A stretch of 64,000 nucleotides of DNA from Bacteroidota bacterium (GTDB taxonomy: Bacteria; Bacteroidota; Bacteroidia; Chitinophagales; Chitinophagaceae): positions 868,001 through 932,000 of the forward strand of contig JADJJH010000002.1 of the NCBI GenBank assembly GCA_016706595.1, in the 5' to 3' direction. The translations under genes and the position numbers were made by a program. Within the stretch, counting starts at the first letter, position 1. Each line of letters starts with the position of its first letter. The notes beneath the pieces are model-generated. The model saw only the letters and a list, made by a program, of their open reading frames with translations, ran no database searches and had not been told where the DNA came from. This document shows positions 1 to 9,800 of the stretch, piece after piece.

Positions 1-1087
1 TGTAAGGCGGGTTTTGTCCGATATTAGAATTAAATTTTGCCACAAAATCGCCAGTGCCACCATTAAACCCAACACCACCGGTATTAGGCAAAACCGGATT
101 TTTATAAGAATACAAATTAGGTGTAATATCCATAGACCAAGTTTTTGCATTATTGGTTGGATCCATGTCTCCCGGAGCGGTTGCGGTAACAGTTACTAAA
201 TCTGCTAGACTTAAATTGGTTGGCGAATAATTTGCAAAAGCGACATTAGTAGATGCGCCGGGTGCTAAAGAAGGAATGACTTGATTGTCAGTAAAAGTAT
301 TATTCCCTGTAATGTTTAATGCCACACTGATACTATTCATCGTTACCGTACCAACATTTTTTACGTTTGCTTGAATGACAGTGGGTGCCCCATACTCGAT
401 TGGCATTTTTCCTAAAGTATACACATTAGTTACTGTAACGTCATTTGAAAAAACTTGGCCAATCGCCATCTCTGGTCTAGCTGCTGCAACAGCCATCGTG
501 GCTGGCGCTACAGCTGCTGTAGATTGTATGCGTAACGCCAATGTGCTGCCGGTAGGTAGCGCTGGCAAAGTGGTAACCAAGTGCGCGGTGGCTGTAGAAA
601 GCGCCCCTGCTGGATTTGCATATTCTAAAGCAACGTAGAGTCCGCCTCCAGTATAGGTAAAATTGGTGGTATTAAAGTTTAAATTATAAACACCTGCGGC
701 TGATGGAAGCGATAACGGTAAATTAGTGGCAACTTGGGTCATACCCAAAATTGCAGATGACCATGTCGTACTCTTAGAAAGTAAAACATGGCTTGTATTT
801 TCTAAATAAATTTGAACCGTTCCACTTGCAGCTATAGCGGCAGCAACATTTTGATTTAGTCTAATGAAATTCATGGATTGGCCATTAGGAACGCCGGCGG
901 CAGCCATTTCTGCTGGGGTTAGCAGAAAAACAGTTCTACACCAGCGCTGATGCCCTTGTGGAGTAGTTCCATTGCCAGTTTGAAATGCATTGTTTGTTAA
1001 GACCTGATAAGACTGTGCTTTAACTTGTATATGGAGTACTACCCCCAAAAACAAGCAACACATGAATTGGAAAATTTTTCTGTTCAT
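1..1087 (-). CDS. Secreted protein with CARDB-like domain, 3' end outside window
   Basis: The reading frame is open from an ATG at 1087 to the left edge, so about 362 N-terminal residues are visible and the C-terminus is missing. It begins with a signal peptide (MNRKIFQFMCCLFLG, then hydrophobic residues, cleavage probably after VKA-Q). Residues about 30-210 are a Ser/Thr/Ala-rich beta-rich segment I do not recognise. Residues about 215-310 (motifs VKNVGTVTMNSISV, SLAPGAS, DPTNNA) look like a CARDB-type Ig-fold domain, common in surface proteins. A T9SS sorting domain would be expected beyond the edge but is not seen. A -7 element lies about 80 bases upstream. Function unknown; probably exported. 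Confidence 0.75.
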   Translation of the reverse strand, partial: MNRKIFQFMCCLFLGVVLHIQVKAQSYQVLTNNAFQTGNGTTPQGHQRWCRTVFLLTPAEMAAAGVPNGQSMNFIRLNQNVAAAIAASGTVQIYLENTSHVLLSKSTTWSSAILGMTQVATNLPLSLPSAAGVYNLNFNTTNFTYTGGGLYVALEYANPAGALSTATAHLVTTLPALPTGSTLALRIQSTAAVAPATMAVAAARPEMAIGQVFSNDVTVTNVYTLGKMPIEYGAPTVIQANVKNVGTVTMNSISVALNITGNNTFTDNQVIPSLAPGASTNVAFANYSPTNLSLADLVTVTATAPGDMDPTNNAKTWSMDITPNLYSYKNPVLPNTGGVGFNGGTGDFVAKFNSNIGQNPPY

Positions 1088-1166
1088 AGAGTAAATATTT
1101 TATTGTTTAAAAATGAATTTAAGTTACATCTTAGGGCTAGGTTGATTAATTTGGAAATTGCTTATC

Positions 1167-1174
1167 CAAATGTA
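1167..1174 (-). promoter_or_regulatory. Bacteroidota -7 promoter element
   Basis: On the minus strand this reads TACATTTG, a perfect match to the Bacteroidota -7 consensus TAnnTTTG. It lies 80 bases upstream of the ATG at 1087 and would drive the partial secreted gene. No good -33 TTTG was seen. Confidence 0.4.
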
Positions 1175-1306
1175 GAAATCCATTTTTACATATTTATAAC
1201 ATTAACAATTGTTAATAGCAATTATTTACACTATTAAAATAGTTAGTTGAGGTTTACTTCTCTAAACGGAAAACTATACTATGTGAGAAATGGATTGTTT
1301 AATACT

Positions 1307-2026
1307 CTACAACCCCATCGCTAGCACTTCGGCAATATGCAAAGTTTTCAATGCTATTTTTTCACGTCGGATATACGCATCGATATGCATTAGGCAAGAA
1401 ATGTCGGTTGAAATAATATATTCGGCCCCGGTTTCGAGTGCGCTCGAAACTTTACTTTGCGCCATCCCAACTGAAATAGGTTCATATTTTACGGCAAAGG
1501 TGCCGCCAAATCCGCAACAGGTTTCACACTCTTTCATCTCACGAAGTGTTAAACCTTTTACATTCGACAATAATTTACGTGGGGCTTCTTTGATGCCACA
1601 TTCACGCAAGGCACCACAGGCATCATGATACGTTGCTATACCTGACAAAGAGGCTCCAATATCTTCTACTTTCAACACATTTACCATAAACTCACTAAAC
1701 TCATAAGCACGTTTTACAATGGCTTTCGCATCGTTATGGCAAGAAGAATTGTCGAACATTTCTTCAAATGAATTTCTAATATATCCGGTACATGAACCCG
1801 ATGGCGAAACAATCAATTCTTCACCAGAAAAATCATGAATAAATTTCTCACTTACACTTCTTGCTTCATTTACATATCCAGCATTATAGGCAGGCTGTCC
1901 GCAACAAGTTTGATTGGCATTATACTTTATTTCACAACCCACTTTCTCTAAAACTTTCACCATACTCATACCCACTTCAGGATATAACTGATCTACAAAA
2001 CAGGGGATAAATAATTGAACCTTCAT
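1307..2026 (-). CDS. lutA: LutA/YkgE-family (Fe-S)-binding protein
   Basis: 239 residues, the usual size of the LutA/YkgE subunit of the L-lactate utilisation (LutABC) iron-sulfur oxidoreductase. It carries two cysteine-rich (CCG) domains: the first has an early Cys (IPCFVDQLYP), QTCCGQPAYN and SPSGSC; the second has HDACGALRECG and CETCCGFGGTF, both typical iron-sulfur or heterodisulfide-reductase-type ligand sets. Cytoplasmic. Its ATG overlaps the ribH stop in an ATGA, so it is translationally coupled to ribH. No lutB or lutC is visible, though they may lie elsewhere. Family assignment is firm; lactate as substrate is inference. Confidence 0.85.
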   Translation of the reverse strand: MKVQLFIPCFVDQLYPEVGMSMVKVLEKVGCEIKYNANQTCCGQPAYNAGYVNEARSVSEKFIHDFSGEELIVSPSGSCTGYIRNSFEEMFDNSSCHNDAKAIVKRAYEFSEFMVNVLKVEDIGASLSGIATYHDACGALRECGIKEAPRKLLSNVKGLTLREMKECETCCGFGGTFAVKYEPISVGMAQSKVSSALETGAEYIISTDISCLMHIDAYIRREKIALKTLHIAEVLAMGL

Positions 2027-2514
2027 GAGGATGCTTTAAGGTTGTTTTTAAATGAAATTAATTTTAAAGCGGCAATGGCAGCTTCTTCGCCTTTATGTCC
2101 GTGTTTACCTCCTAATCTATCCCATGCTTCAGCGATTTTATTAACGGTAAGCACACCAAAAATAACCGGACTATCTAAGGTAACATTAAGTTGTGAAACT
2201 CCTTCTACCAAGGCTTTACAAACATATTCGAAATGAGGCGTTTCGCCTTTAATTACACATCCCAAAGCAATATAAGCATCGGCACCTTTATATTTTTGAA
2301 ACTGTTGAATAACATAGGGAATTTCAACTGCACCTGGAACTTGAATGGTATGGATTTTTACTTGCGGAAACTGCGCAAGAATTCGTTCGGCACCTGTTTT
2401 CAATTCTTGGATAATGGCTTCATTCCACTCGGTATAAACCAAAACAACCTGCGAATCTGTAATCCGCAGGTTGCTATATTTTAATAAACTGGTATCTTGT
2501 GGGTTTGTAGACAT
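2023..2514 (-). CDS. ribH: 6,7-dimethyl-8-ribityllumazine synthase
   Basis: Penultimate enzyme of riboflavin synthesis: condenses 5-amino-6-ribitylaminouracil with 3,4-dihydroxy-2-butanone 4-phosphate. 163 residues from the ATG at 2514. Family motifs are GAVEIP at residues 61-66, KGETPHFEYVC with the catalytic His at about 94, FGVLT at 119-123 and RLGGKHGHKGEEAA near the C-terminus. A TTG three bases upstream (2517) is a possible but weaker start; ATG gives the usual N-terminus. It sits directly after the TPR gene (stop TAA at 2518-2520) and overlaps lutA by four bases. No FMN riboswitch is visible upstream, consistent with being internal to an operon. Confidence 0.95.
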   Translation of the reverse strand: MSTNPQDTSLLKYSNLRITDSQVVLVYTEWNEAIIQELKTGAERILAQFPQVKIHTIQVPGAVEIPYVIQQFQKYKGADAYIALGCVIKGETPHFEYVCKALVEGVSQLNVTLDSPVIFGVLTVNKIAEAWDRLGGKHGHKGEEAAIAALKLISFKNNLKASS

Positions 2515-2517
2515 CAA

Positions 2518-3255
2518 TTATGGATTATAATCGCCCAAACGTGCAAGGGTTTTGTCTACATTTCGAGCCTGAGAACTATTAGGGTACTCATCCTTAATTC
2601 GGCGATACAATTTCAATGCTTCATCACTTTTATCGCTTAGTTCATACGCCATAGCTGCTCTTTCAAGATACATAGGTGTAATTAGTGCATTGTCTTTATC
2701 AGAGGCAGCATCCATATAACTTGAGATAGCATCATCTGTTTTGCCTTGCTCCATTAGGGCATCCCCTAAATTTCCTTTAGCTACGAGTCCAATCATGCTG
2801 CCATTTCCGTCGAATTCTTTTAAATGTTTTTCAGCATTTTTGAAATCTCCTTTTTTAAGAAAACAAACACCGGCATAATAATGCGCTAAGTTTGCAGCAG
2901 GGGTTCCACTATACTTATCAATAATTTTCAAAAAACCGGCATGATTTCCATTCCCATCACCATTCAAAGCCCAGTTTAATGAGTCCATGCCAAAATAGGT
3001 TTGGGCTCTAAAAATGGCATCATTTGATTTTTCGATACGAGGACCTTTATAAAAGCGGGAATAAGCAAAAATACCTACAACCACTGCCGCGATTCCGATC
3101 AAAATATTATTGATCATTTTTTTATTGTTCTCGTACCAAAACTCTATCCCTTTTAATTTATCAATTCCTGAAGCCTCTATAATTTCAGCTTCACTAAGTT
3201 TTGGCTCACCGCTTACAGCGCCGCGTGGTGCTGTGTATTTATCCATTTTTGACAT
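2518..3255 (-). CDS. Membrane-anchored tetratricopeptide-repeat protein
   Basis: 245 residues. One transmembrane segment at about 48-67 follows a charged 45-residue cytoplasmic N-terminus, and the rest (about 85-245) is made of TPR-like helical pairs (AHYYAGVCFLKKGDFKNAEKHL, MEQGKTDDAISSYMDAA, YELSDKSDEALKLYRRI). The architecture resembles YfgM-type envelope chaperone or scaffold proteins; partners cannot be told. It is the first gene of an operon with ribH and lutA. A TPR gene next to ribH is an arrangement I recall from other Bacteroidota. A TACATTTG element lies about 40 bases upstream. Confidence 0.85.
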   Translation of the reverse strand: MSKMDKYTAPRGAVSGEPKLSEAEIIEASGIDKLKGIEFWYENNKKMINNILIGIAAVVVGIFAYSRFYKGPRIEKSNDAIFRAQTYFGMDSLNWALNGDGNGNHAGFLKIIDKYSGTPAANLAHYYAGVCFLKKGDFKNAEKHLKEFDGNGSMIGLVAKGNLGDALMEQGKTDDAISSYMDAASDKDNALITPMYLERAAMAYELSDKSDEALKLYRRIKDEYPNSSQARNVDKTLARLGDYNP

Positions 3256-3296
3256 ACGCTATGATTATCTTTTACAGGTTTTGATTGTAAAGTTGG

Positions 3297-3304
3297 CAAA
3301 TGTA
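3297..3304 (-). promoter_or_regulatory. -7 promoter element for TPR-ribH-lutA operon
   Basis: The minus strand reads TACATTTG, matching TAnnTTTG, 41 bases upstream of the TPR gene ATG. It is the only good promoter for the three-gene operon. Confidence 0.5.
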
Positions 3305-3469
3305 GTAAAAAACTTTAAATATTCAGCTCCAAGGCTTAAAATTCAATGAGAACCCATGAAAAGTTAGTTTACGATACATCAAGAATACCTTCTGGTATTT
3401 CAACTTTACTTAGAGGCGTCTTTTTAGACTTTGTTATGTAGCTATAAAGCTACAGAAGATGTGACAATT

Positions 3470-4594
3470 TTATTTCTTCAACAACTTAGAATGCAAAACA
3501 CTTTTATTAGCTATGCAGGTAATTTGATACAATCCGCTGGATAAACTTTGCAACGGCAAAACTTCTCGATGGAATCCCTCAGATTGTTTGGTAAAATGAA
3601 ATTGCGCTACCGTTTCACCTTTTACATTCGAAATGATAATAGATACTTCAGACTGTTTTGTTAAATCATATTCAATAGTTGTTTGTGCATCAGCGGGATT
3701 AGGATAAATTTGAAGGGGCGACAAGGTATTTACTTCATCTACCCCATTCGGATCTTGTCCCCAAAAGGTAATTGCTGTAGGCGTAATACTTCCACCAACA
3801 TCGGTACCAGTAACTTGAAAAACCGGAATCTTTTTAGTTTGACCTAACCATTTAATTTCAACCGGTTTAGTTGGAAAGCCCAATGGTGCTAATGCCGTGA
3901 TAATTGAATCTACACGCGTTATAGAAGATTTCACACGCAATACATCGAAAGTTCCGGCTGGTGTGATGATACTGCCCCATCCATCTACTTCATTCACACG
4001 TTTTTGCTTTCTCTTAATTTCAATATCACCGATTGGTGCACCAAGTGGAATAGTAACTGAATAACCCGAAAGAGAGCTATCGACATTGCCAAACTCTAGA
4101 GGGAATTTATAAATTACATCTGGCGTAGTGTAAACAGCAGGTAAAGGCAAAGCAATGGGCTGACCAGGAATGGTAATATTTGCGCCAAATCCTTTTAATT
4201 CTAGTCGTGCATCCGCGCTTGCATAATTATAATATTCATAGGCATCACTAATAGGTAAATTGCCAACTAAACCTGCATTGCCTAAAAGTGGTTGCGCAAA
4301 ATCGCAGCTAAAAAACGACAATTGGAAAATTAAGGGTGTAGATGACATGGGTAAAAATGATTGGTATCTTATATTACCATTTACTAGGGGTAAGGTATTC
4401 CAAGTACTTGAAGCACCGGTTGATGAAATATCCACCGTATTACCTGCTATCGGCACGTTTGTATATAAAACACTATCGGGTAATGGACTACTTGAGGTGG
4501 GCCGTGGAAAATCGGCGCGAGTTAATACAATCGGTGTTTGTGCATAAGCCGCAAAAGCTATTAAGCTTAACAGGGAGGTAAATATTTTCTTCAT
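3470..4594 (-). CDS. Secreted protein with T9SS type A sorting domain
   Basis: 374 residues from the ATG at 4594, chosen because MKKIFTSLLSLIAFAAYAQ is a clean signal peptide; a start 30 bases further upstream would put extra polar residues before it. The body (20-290) is beta-rich with no domain I recognise. The C-terminal about 75 residues form a T9SS type A sorting domain: LQIYPNPADAQTTIEYDL, VSIIISNVKGETV and SSGLYQI, ending in basic residues. Expected route is Sec export, then T9SS to the surface with cleavage of the tail. A promoter lies 18 bases upstream; the gene appears monocistronic. Confidence 0.85.
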   Translation of the reverse strand: MKKIFTSLLSLIAFAAYAQTPIVLTRADFPRPTSSSPLPDSVLYTNVPIAGNTVDISSTGASSTWNTLPLVNGNIRYQSFLPMSSTPLIFQLSFFSCDFAQPLLGNAGLVGNLPISDAYEYYNYASADARLELKGFGANITIPGQPIALPLPAVYTTPDVIYKFPLEFGNVDSSLSGYSVTIPLGAPIGDIEIKRKQKRVNEVDGWGSIITPAGTFDVLRVKSSITRVDSIITALAPLGFPTKPVEIKWLGQTKKIPVFQVTGTDVGGSITPTAITFWGQDPNGVDEVNTLSPLQIYPNPADAQTTIEYDLTKQSEVSIIISNVKGETVAQFHFTKQSEGFHREVLPLQSLSSGLYQITCIANKSVLHSKLLKK

Positions 4595-4611
4595 GGAATT
4601 TTTATTGATCA

Positions 4612-4619
4612 CAAATGTA
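4612..4619 (-). promoter_or_regulatory. -7 promoter element
   Basis: The minus strand reads TACATTTG 18 bases before the ATG at 4594, predicting a very short 5' leader of about ten bases. It supports the downstream start, since the alternative start at 4624 would lie upstream of it. Confidence 0.55.
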
Positions 4620-4807
4620 ATCATTTCACGTGTTAAATTCTATAGATTGAGATCAAGATTCAGAGTTCGGGGGCCTAGGTTCGAAGGAAATACCACGAAC
4701 TAAAATTGAAATTAGAAGTTGAATGCTTTACAAGAAGATAAATTTCTTGGAAAGGATAAATCTCTCCGAATTTCTCAGTTAGTATTTCGTAGTTATACGA
4801 TTCATAA

Positions 4808-5593
4808 CTATTCTACATGAATTACGCCTTGAAAAACCCGCTTCGCTGGACCAGACAGCCAAATATTTCTAAAATGCTGACCATCCATATTTTCACAACC
4901 AACCTGAAGTTCGCCTCCTAAAGTTTTTACCATCACTTGCTGATTCCCCAACCTATCTTTTATAAAACTTAATGCCGAAGCCGTTACCCCGGTACCGCAC
5001 GAAAGGGTTTCGTCTTCGACACCTCTTTCATAAGTTCGCACATAAATAGTTTGTTCATCCAGTAATTCAACAAAGTTTACATTTATGCCATGTTCTTTAA
5101 ACATCGGACTATATCTTATTAATGCACCTTCGCGTTTAACATCTAAATCTTTCACATCTTCAGAAAAATGTACGTAATGAGGTGATCCGGTATTCAATTG
5201 AAAAAAAGTTTCTTTGATCAAGATAGAAGTTACGTCATTCATTTTTAAATCAATGATTCCGTTGGTCTGTATTGCCGATTGGTGTGCTCCATCTATTGCA
5301 TAAAAATTTGCATGATTGCGCACAATGCCCAATTCGTTAGCAAAAGCAGTGATACATCTTCCCCCATTTCCACACATACTGCTTTCATTTCCATCACTAT
5401 TAAAATAAGTCATGCCAAAATCGTAACCCGTTTGTTCATTCAATAACATCAAGCCATCTGCACCAATTCCAAAATGCCGATTGCACAAAAATTGTATGGT
5501 AGATAGGGGAAAATGATCAAATGCTTTGTTGCGATTATCTAATATAATAAAATCATTTCCGGTGCCTTGATACTTTGTAAACTGAATTTGCAT
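4808..5593 (-). CDS. dapF: Diaminopimelate epimerase
   Basis: Converts LL- to meso-diaminopimelate for lysine and peptidoglycan synthesis, using two cysteines without cofactor. 261 residues, the family's normal length. Both catalytic cysteines are visible: Cys74 in SSMCGNGGRC (residues 71-80) and Cys199 in ETLSCGTGVTA. The start motif FTKYQGTGNDFIILDN is also diagnostic. The ATG follows the stop of the upstream nucleoside phosphorylase by only two bases, so the two are co-transcribed. Confidence 0.96.
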   Translation of the reverse strand: MQIQFTKYQGTGNDFIILDNRNKAFDHFPLSTIQFLCNRHFGIGADGLMLLNEQTGYDFGMTYFNSDGNESSMCGNGGRCITAFANELGIVRNHANFYAIDGAHQSAIQTNGIIDLKMNDVTSILIKETFFQLNTGSPHYVHFSEDVKDLDVKREGALIRYSPMFKEHGINVNFVELLDEQTIYVRTYERGVEDETLSCGTGVTASALSFIKDRLGNQQVMVKTLGGELQVGCENMDGQHFRNIWLSGPAKRVFQGVIHVE

Positions 5594-5595
5594 GT

Positions 5596-6471
5596 TTAAA
5601 TATTTTCTATGATTTCGAGATTACGTTGAATCATATTTTCAACATCTTTGGCAATGTTTGTAGAGAATGTTTTTTGTATTCTATTAGCTACGATGGTATT
5701 TATCGACAAGCATTGATGCCCTAATACCTTACCCAATCCATATATAGCCGAGGTTTCCATTTCAAAATTAGTGATTCGATGCTGTTGCAAATTAAAGGCA
5801 GAAAGTTTATTCACGAGTTCAGGAAATTTTAATTCGGCGCGAACAATTCGACCTTGCGGGGCATAAAAGCCGGGACAGGTTACTGTAATACCTTGATGGT
5901 AATTTTTTGAAAAATGGTTTAATAAAATTTCAGCGCCTTGAAATGTGTAAGGTTTGATATTTCCATCACTTACATTGGCATGTTGCATAAACGCATCATT
6001 GATGCCCTTTTCTTCAATAGTATTTTCCCACTGGTAATAATGCAATAAATTGTCTAAACCAATTCCATGTGTTGAAGCGACTAAACTACCCACGGGTATT
6101 TCGCTTTGTAAACTGCCTGAAGTGCCGAAACGAAAAATGGATAAAGTTTGATGCTCGGATTTAATTTCTCTGGTATTAAAATCGATATTCACACACGCAT
6201 CTAATTCGTTCATAACAATATCAATATTATCCGGGCCAATTCCGCTGGATACTACCGATATTCTTTTTTTGCCTACATAGCCGGTATGCGTTACAAATTC
6301 GCGATGCTGGGTTGTAAACTCAATCTTATCGAAGTACTTCGAAACTTCCTTTACACGATCTTGATCTCCTACAGTAATAACCGTTGAGCCTAATTCCTCG
6401 GGCCGAAGATTAAGATGATAAACTTGTCCGCCTTGTGTTAGTATCAATTCTGATTCGTCGATGCGAGCCAT
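5596..6471 (-). CDS. Nucleoside phosphorylase (uridine phosphorylase-like)
   Basis: 291 residues of the PNP/UDP phosphorylase superfamily, which cleave nucleosides with phosphate to free base and ribose 1-phosphate. Visible are TVGDQDRV (phosphate-binding Gly/Asp/Arg region), SSGIGPDN, FGTSGSL and the C-terminal NFEMETSAIYGLGKVLG, where the Met-Glu pair contacts ribose. Sequence is closest in feel to uridine phosphorylases, but base specificity is not proven. Start ATG at 6471 is fixed by a TAAGTTTG promoter ten bases upstream. First gene of a two-gene unit with dapF. Confidence 0.88.
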   Translation of the reverse strand: MARIDESELILTQGGQVYHLNLRPEELGSTVITVGDQDRVKEVSKYFDKIEFTTQHREFVTHTGYVGKKRISVVSSGIGPDNIDIVMNELDACVNIDFNTREIKSEHQTLSIFRFGTSGSLQSEIPVGSLVASTHGIGLDNLLHYYQWENTIEEKGINDAFMQHANVSDGNIKPYTFQGAEILLNHFSKNYHQGITVTCPGFYAPQGRIVRAELKFPELVNKLSAFNLQQHRITNFEMETSAIYGLGKVLGHQCLSINTIVANRIQKTFSTNIAKDVENMIQRNLEIIENI

Positions 6472-6481
6472 ATTTTTTTAG

Positions 6482-6489
6482 CAAACTTA
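6482..6489 (-). promoter_or_regulatory. -7 promoter element for nucleoside phosphorylase-dapF
   Basis: The minus strand reads TAAGTTTG, with a TTG 21 bases upstream (6511-6513), fitting the Bacteroidota -33/-7 layout. It lies 10 bases from the ATG, so the transcript should be nearly leaderless. Confidence 0.5.
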
Positions 6490-6706
6490 AAAGATTACTT
6501 TGTAATTATTCAATAGTATTACATGATTGAATGCAATTTGGGAGGGGAAACGTTTGTTTCGCGATTCGGCTGGCTTTCCGCTTGAACTCTTCACCCACCG
6601 AAGCTTCGGCATTTGGAGAAATCCCTATAAGCGCTCCTACGTTATTTTCGAAGTTTGAATGACTGTTTACCTACTTAACATGATTCTGAATTTACTACCA
6701 TTCGAA

Positions 6707-6737
6707 TTTGGTTATTTTAGAATTAGTATTACATTTG
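6707..6737 (+). promoter_or_regulatory. Promoter of tRNA-Cys (TTTG-N19-TAnnTTTG)
   Basis: TTTG at 6707-6710, a 19-base spacer and TACATTTG at 6730-6737 form a textbook Bacteroidota promoter. The -7 element ends 8 bases before the mature tRNA 5' end, giving almost no 5' leader. Confidence 0.75.
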
Positions 6738-6745
6738 CGCTTCTT

Positions 6746-6816
6746 GGTCTTGTAGCCGAGTGGCTAGGCAAAGCTCTGCAAAAGCTTCTACACCGGTTCG
6801 AATCCGGTCGAGACCT
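6746..6816 (+). tRNA. tRNA-Cys (GCA)
   Basis: A 71-base cloverleaf. Acceptor stem GGTCTTG (6746-6752) pairs with CGAGACC (6809-6815) with one G-U, and discriminator T is at 6816 as is normal for tRNA-Cys. The anticodon stem AAGCT/AGCTT encloses loop CTGCAAA with anticodon GCA at 6778-6780. The T arm is ACCGG-TTCGAAT-CCGGT. The 3' CCA is not encoded. Confidence 0.95.
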
Positions 6817-6820
6817 CACT

Positions 6821-6857
6821 AAAAAAATCCTGACGATTATCGTTGGGATTTTTTTTT
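6821..6857 (+). terminator. Rho-independent terminator after tRNA-Cys
   Basis: AAAAAAATCC pairs with GGATTTTTTT around an inner ACGAT/ATCGT stem, followed by a T run. It begins five bases after the tRNA. Confidence 0.85.
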
Positions 6858-6894
6858 GAAACGGAATAGTTATAATAGAATGGGAAGCTATTCG

Positions 6895-9800
6895 TTAAAA
6901 GATTGCTCTTACGCTAGCTCGTCCGGTATGTATCACCGCATTCGATGCCGATTTTCGCCCTTCATATTCGAGATTCATTTCAATGTTTTTCGAAACTCTT
7001 TTACTAAAATTAGCTTGCCATAATAAGTTGCTTCCTTTTTGTAAACCATCAAGCATAGTATAGCTTAAACCTGTATTTTCGAGACCATTATATTGAATTG
7101 TAGAATAAGTGAATTTTAATCCGGCAACACCCGAACTAATAATATTGTATTTAATATCAAGGTTTAGGTTGTTAGCAATAGCCATTTCACCGCCATACAT
7201 GGCTGCATTATTTCGTTCATCATACTTATAAGCTGTCAAAATTCGTAATTGATTTTTGAGCAATAAGAAAGTGATGGAGGGCTCGATAGATTGTAGTTGC
7301 AAAGTATAATTTCTATTTTCGAGAAAAGGCGATAAGGCAGATTTACTCCCTGATTTATACAATAAGGCTACAGTAATTTTTCGATTAAGATTGTAACGAC
7401 CACGTACTAAATTTTCGGTATTTCTTCGCGAATCAACACCATAGTTTAAAAGGGTTTTGTTTTTTCCTGTACTTCGAATATAATCGATGCCCCAAACATT
7501 GCTAAATCGATTAAAGAATATAGAATTCACTAATGAACTTGCATTGCTAATAAGTGTACTATCGCTAAAGCTTTTTATAAATGGATTGTATTGTGCAAAA
7601 CCTGCTTCACTTAAAAATCGATTATTAAGTTGAATGGCAGATTGTAAGAAAAACTTTGAAATCAATAAAGCAAACGATTTCTTTTTAGGGTGACGGATAA
7701 TGGCTGAAGGATTGATGGAAATATTTTGGTTATATAATGAATACTTTGCCTTTACATATTGATTGGTTGGCGTAAATATTTTAATATATAATTTTTCATC
7801 CGGGAAAATGGCTAATTCAAATTCGTTCAGTTGTTTCAATGAATCGAGATTGTAATCTCGCCAAACATAAATGCCTTGTCCGGCCGGCACCTCAACATAG
7901 GCAAATTCTCTTTTTTGTTCTTGTCCTAACCCAAATTCATACAAGCTATTTCCTGTAATCAATCCTGATATCAGGCTGAAATTATATTCTAATCTACCCA
8001 ATGAATTATGTTCGGGTTTAAGAGGGGTAAGCGTGCTATCATTAATCAGTAATATACGATGTGTGGCAGTAAGTTGTAGGGTTTGGTTTTTTATACTTTC
8101 TATTTTCGATTGTAATGAAAATGTATGTCCATCGGTAGCTTGAACAAAATTATTATTTTTTGCAAACTGGTCATTTCGATGAATATACTCGAGCATTGTT
8201 GGGTTCTTAGCAGCCTCTTTGGTTTTGACATATACATTCAATACGTCAAACGAAAATGCAGATTTGGTAAGTGTATCTGAAATGGCATCACGAAGGGCAT
8301 TATTCTCAGCAAAAAATTTAGTGCCTACCAGAATGGAATTTAATTTTTCGAATCGCTTTTCAATATGCAGGGTGGGGCGAAAAAAGTTACCTGAATAGGT
8401 GTTTGTATTTTGTTGCATATAATCAGCTTTCGCCTGTGCGAAATAAGTTTTTTTTCGTACTTCAATCAAAGCAACATGCTGCGTACCTGTAAACATTGCA
8501 CCTCGCAAATAGGTGCCAAATTGATAAGATACTCTACCTAAATTGTTTTTTACAAGGGCAAGATGTATAAAGCCAAGATGTTCGTTTTGTGAAATGGATG
8601 CGAGTGGAACATTCCAATCGCGATTAAATTCAACTTGCCGAAAACGTTCAAGGGGTTTAAACCGATCTTGCACAAATTCGTAACTTATTGTACTTTGTAA
8701 TTTTATTTGTTGCTTTTTATTTAGCAATCTTTCCTCTTGATAATGCAATCGAGCTGCTAAGCCAATATGTTGATCATTATCTTTTAACGAAAAAGTATTT
8801 GGGTCGCTATTACTTAAAGCGGTTTCAAGCTGCAATACTTTATTGCTATCTAATTGCATGGTACTCCCTAAACTAATCATTTGCAGTTTTTTGGGCGTTA
8901 CTAAAACTACTACCGGTTCGTAATTGCCGGTAGGTATGCCATTGAGCGGCGCAACCCAAGCATACACCCTGCCATTACTGCTATTTATCGATTGTATATA
9001 ATTGCCCTTTCCTTCGCCCACATAACTAAAACTTAAACTATATTTAGCACTATCTTTATCAACCGAAAAAATATATACGTTAGCGTATACGATTGCGTTC
9101 ACTGAAGTGTCGGTTTTGCGATATAAAATTCTATTATTACTAAATGTGTCTTCGTATTTTACGCTAGGGTAATATGCGTTTTGTATACTATCTCCAATTT
9201 GCTTTAAAAATATTTTTTGATTCGCATCTAAGGTTTGTTGTACACTTTGGTTTTTAGCATCTTGATTTGAATATACATTGAGTCGAAGTTGAACTTTATG
9301 GTTTATTTTCCATTCATTATTTAGGTATAATAATGAATTGATATAATTTCTGTCTGAGAATTCGAACTCCACACTCAATCGTAAATCTTTAGTGATGATT
9401 CGACGCGGCATAAAAATAATTTCTGCTGTATTATAATCAATTACATAATCATAATCTTCACCTCGCTTTTGTATAATTCCATCAATATACACTCTTTCGG
9501 TGCCGGCGAGTACCACAAAGTATTGTTCACCATTGGGTCCGGTAAGTTTATAGGGACCCTGATTACCCTCGATTGCGGTTAGAATATTACGTACAAATTT
9601 CCCTTTTGCTAAGGAAGCCGCTAAAGCTATTTTGTTTTCGCCATGTTTGGATGTAGTAAATGAATTTGACAGAAAAACACCTTGTACCCGTTTATAAAAA
9701 TTCATAAAATAGCCTTCAGGTTTCTTAATGTCATAATCACCTGCAATTAAACTCGCTTTTCTTTTTTGCAATTGAATAAACACTTTATCAAATTCTTGCA

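Noticed and set aside
1025..1237. 70-residue plus-strand frame at the left edge
   Set aside because: Begins inside the minus-strand secreted gene and crosses its promoter; no homology recognised.
1307..2026. Complete lactate utilisation operon lutABC
   Set aside because: Only the LutA-like subunit is here; the neighbours are riboflavin and T9SS genes.
2023..3255. FMN riboswitch for ribH
   Set aside because: No RFN-type conserved segments upstream of the operon; ribH is internal to it.
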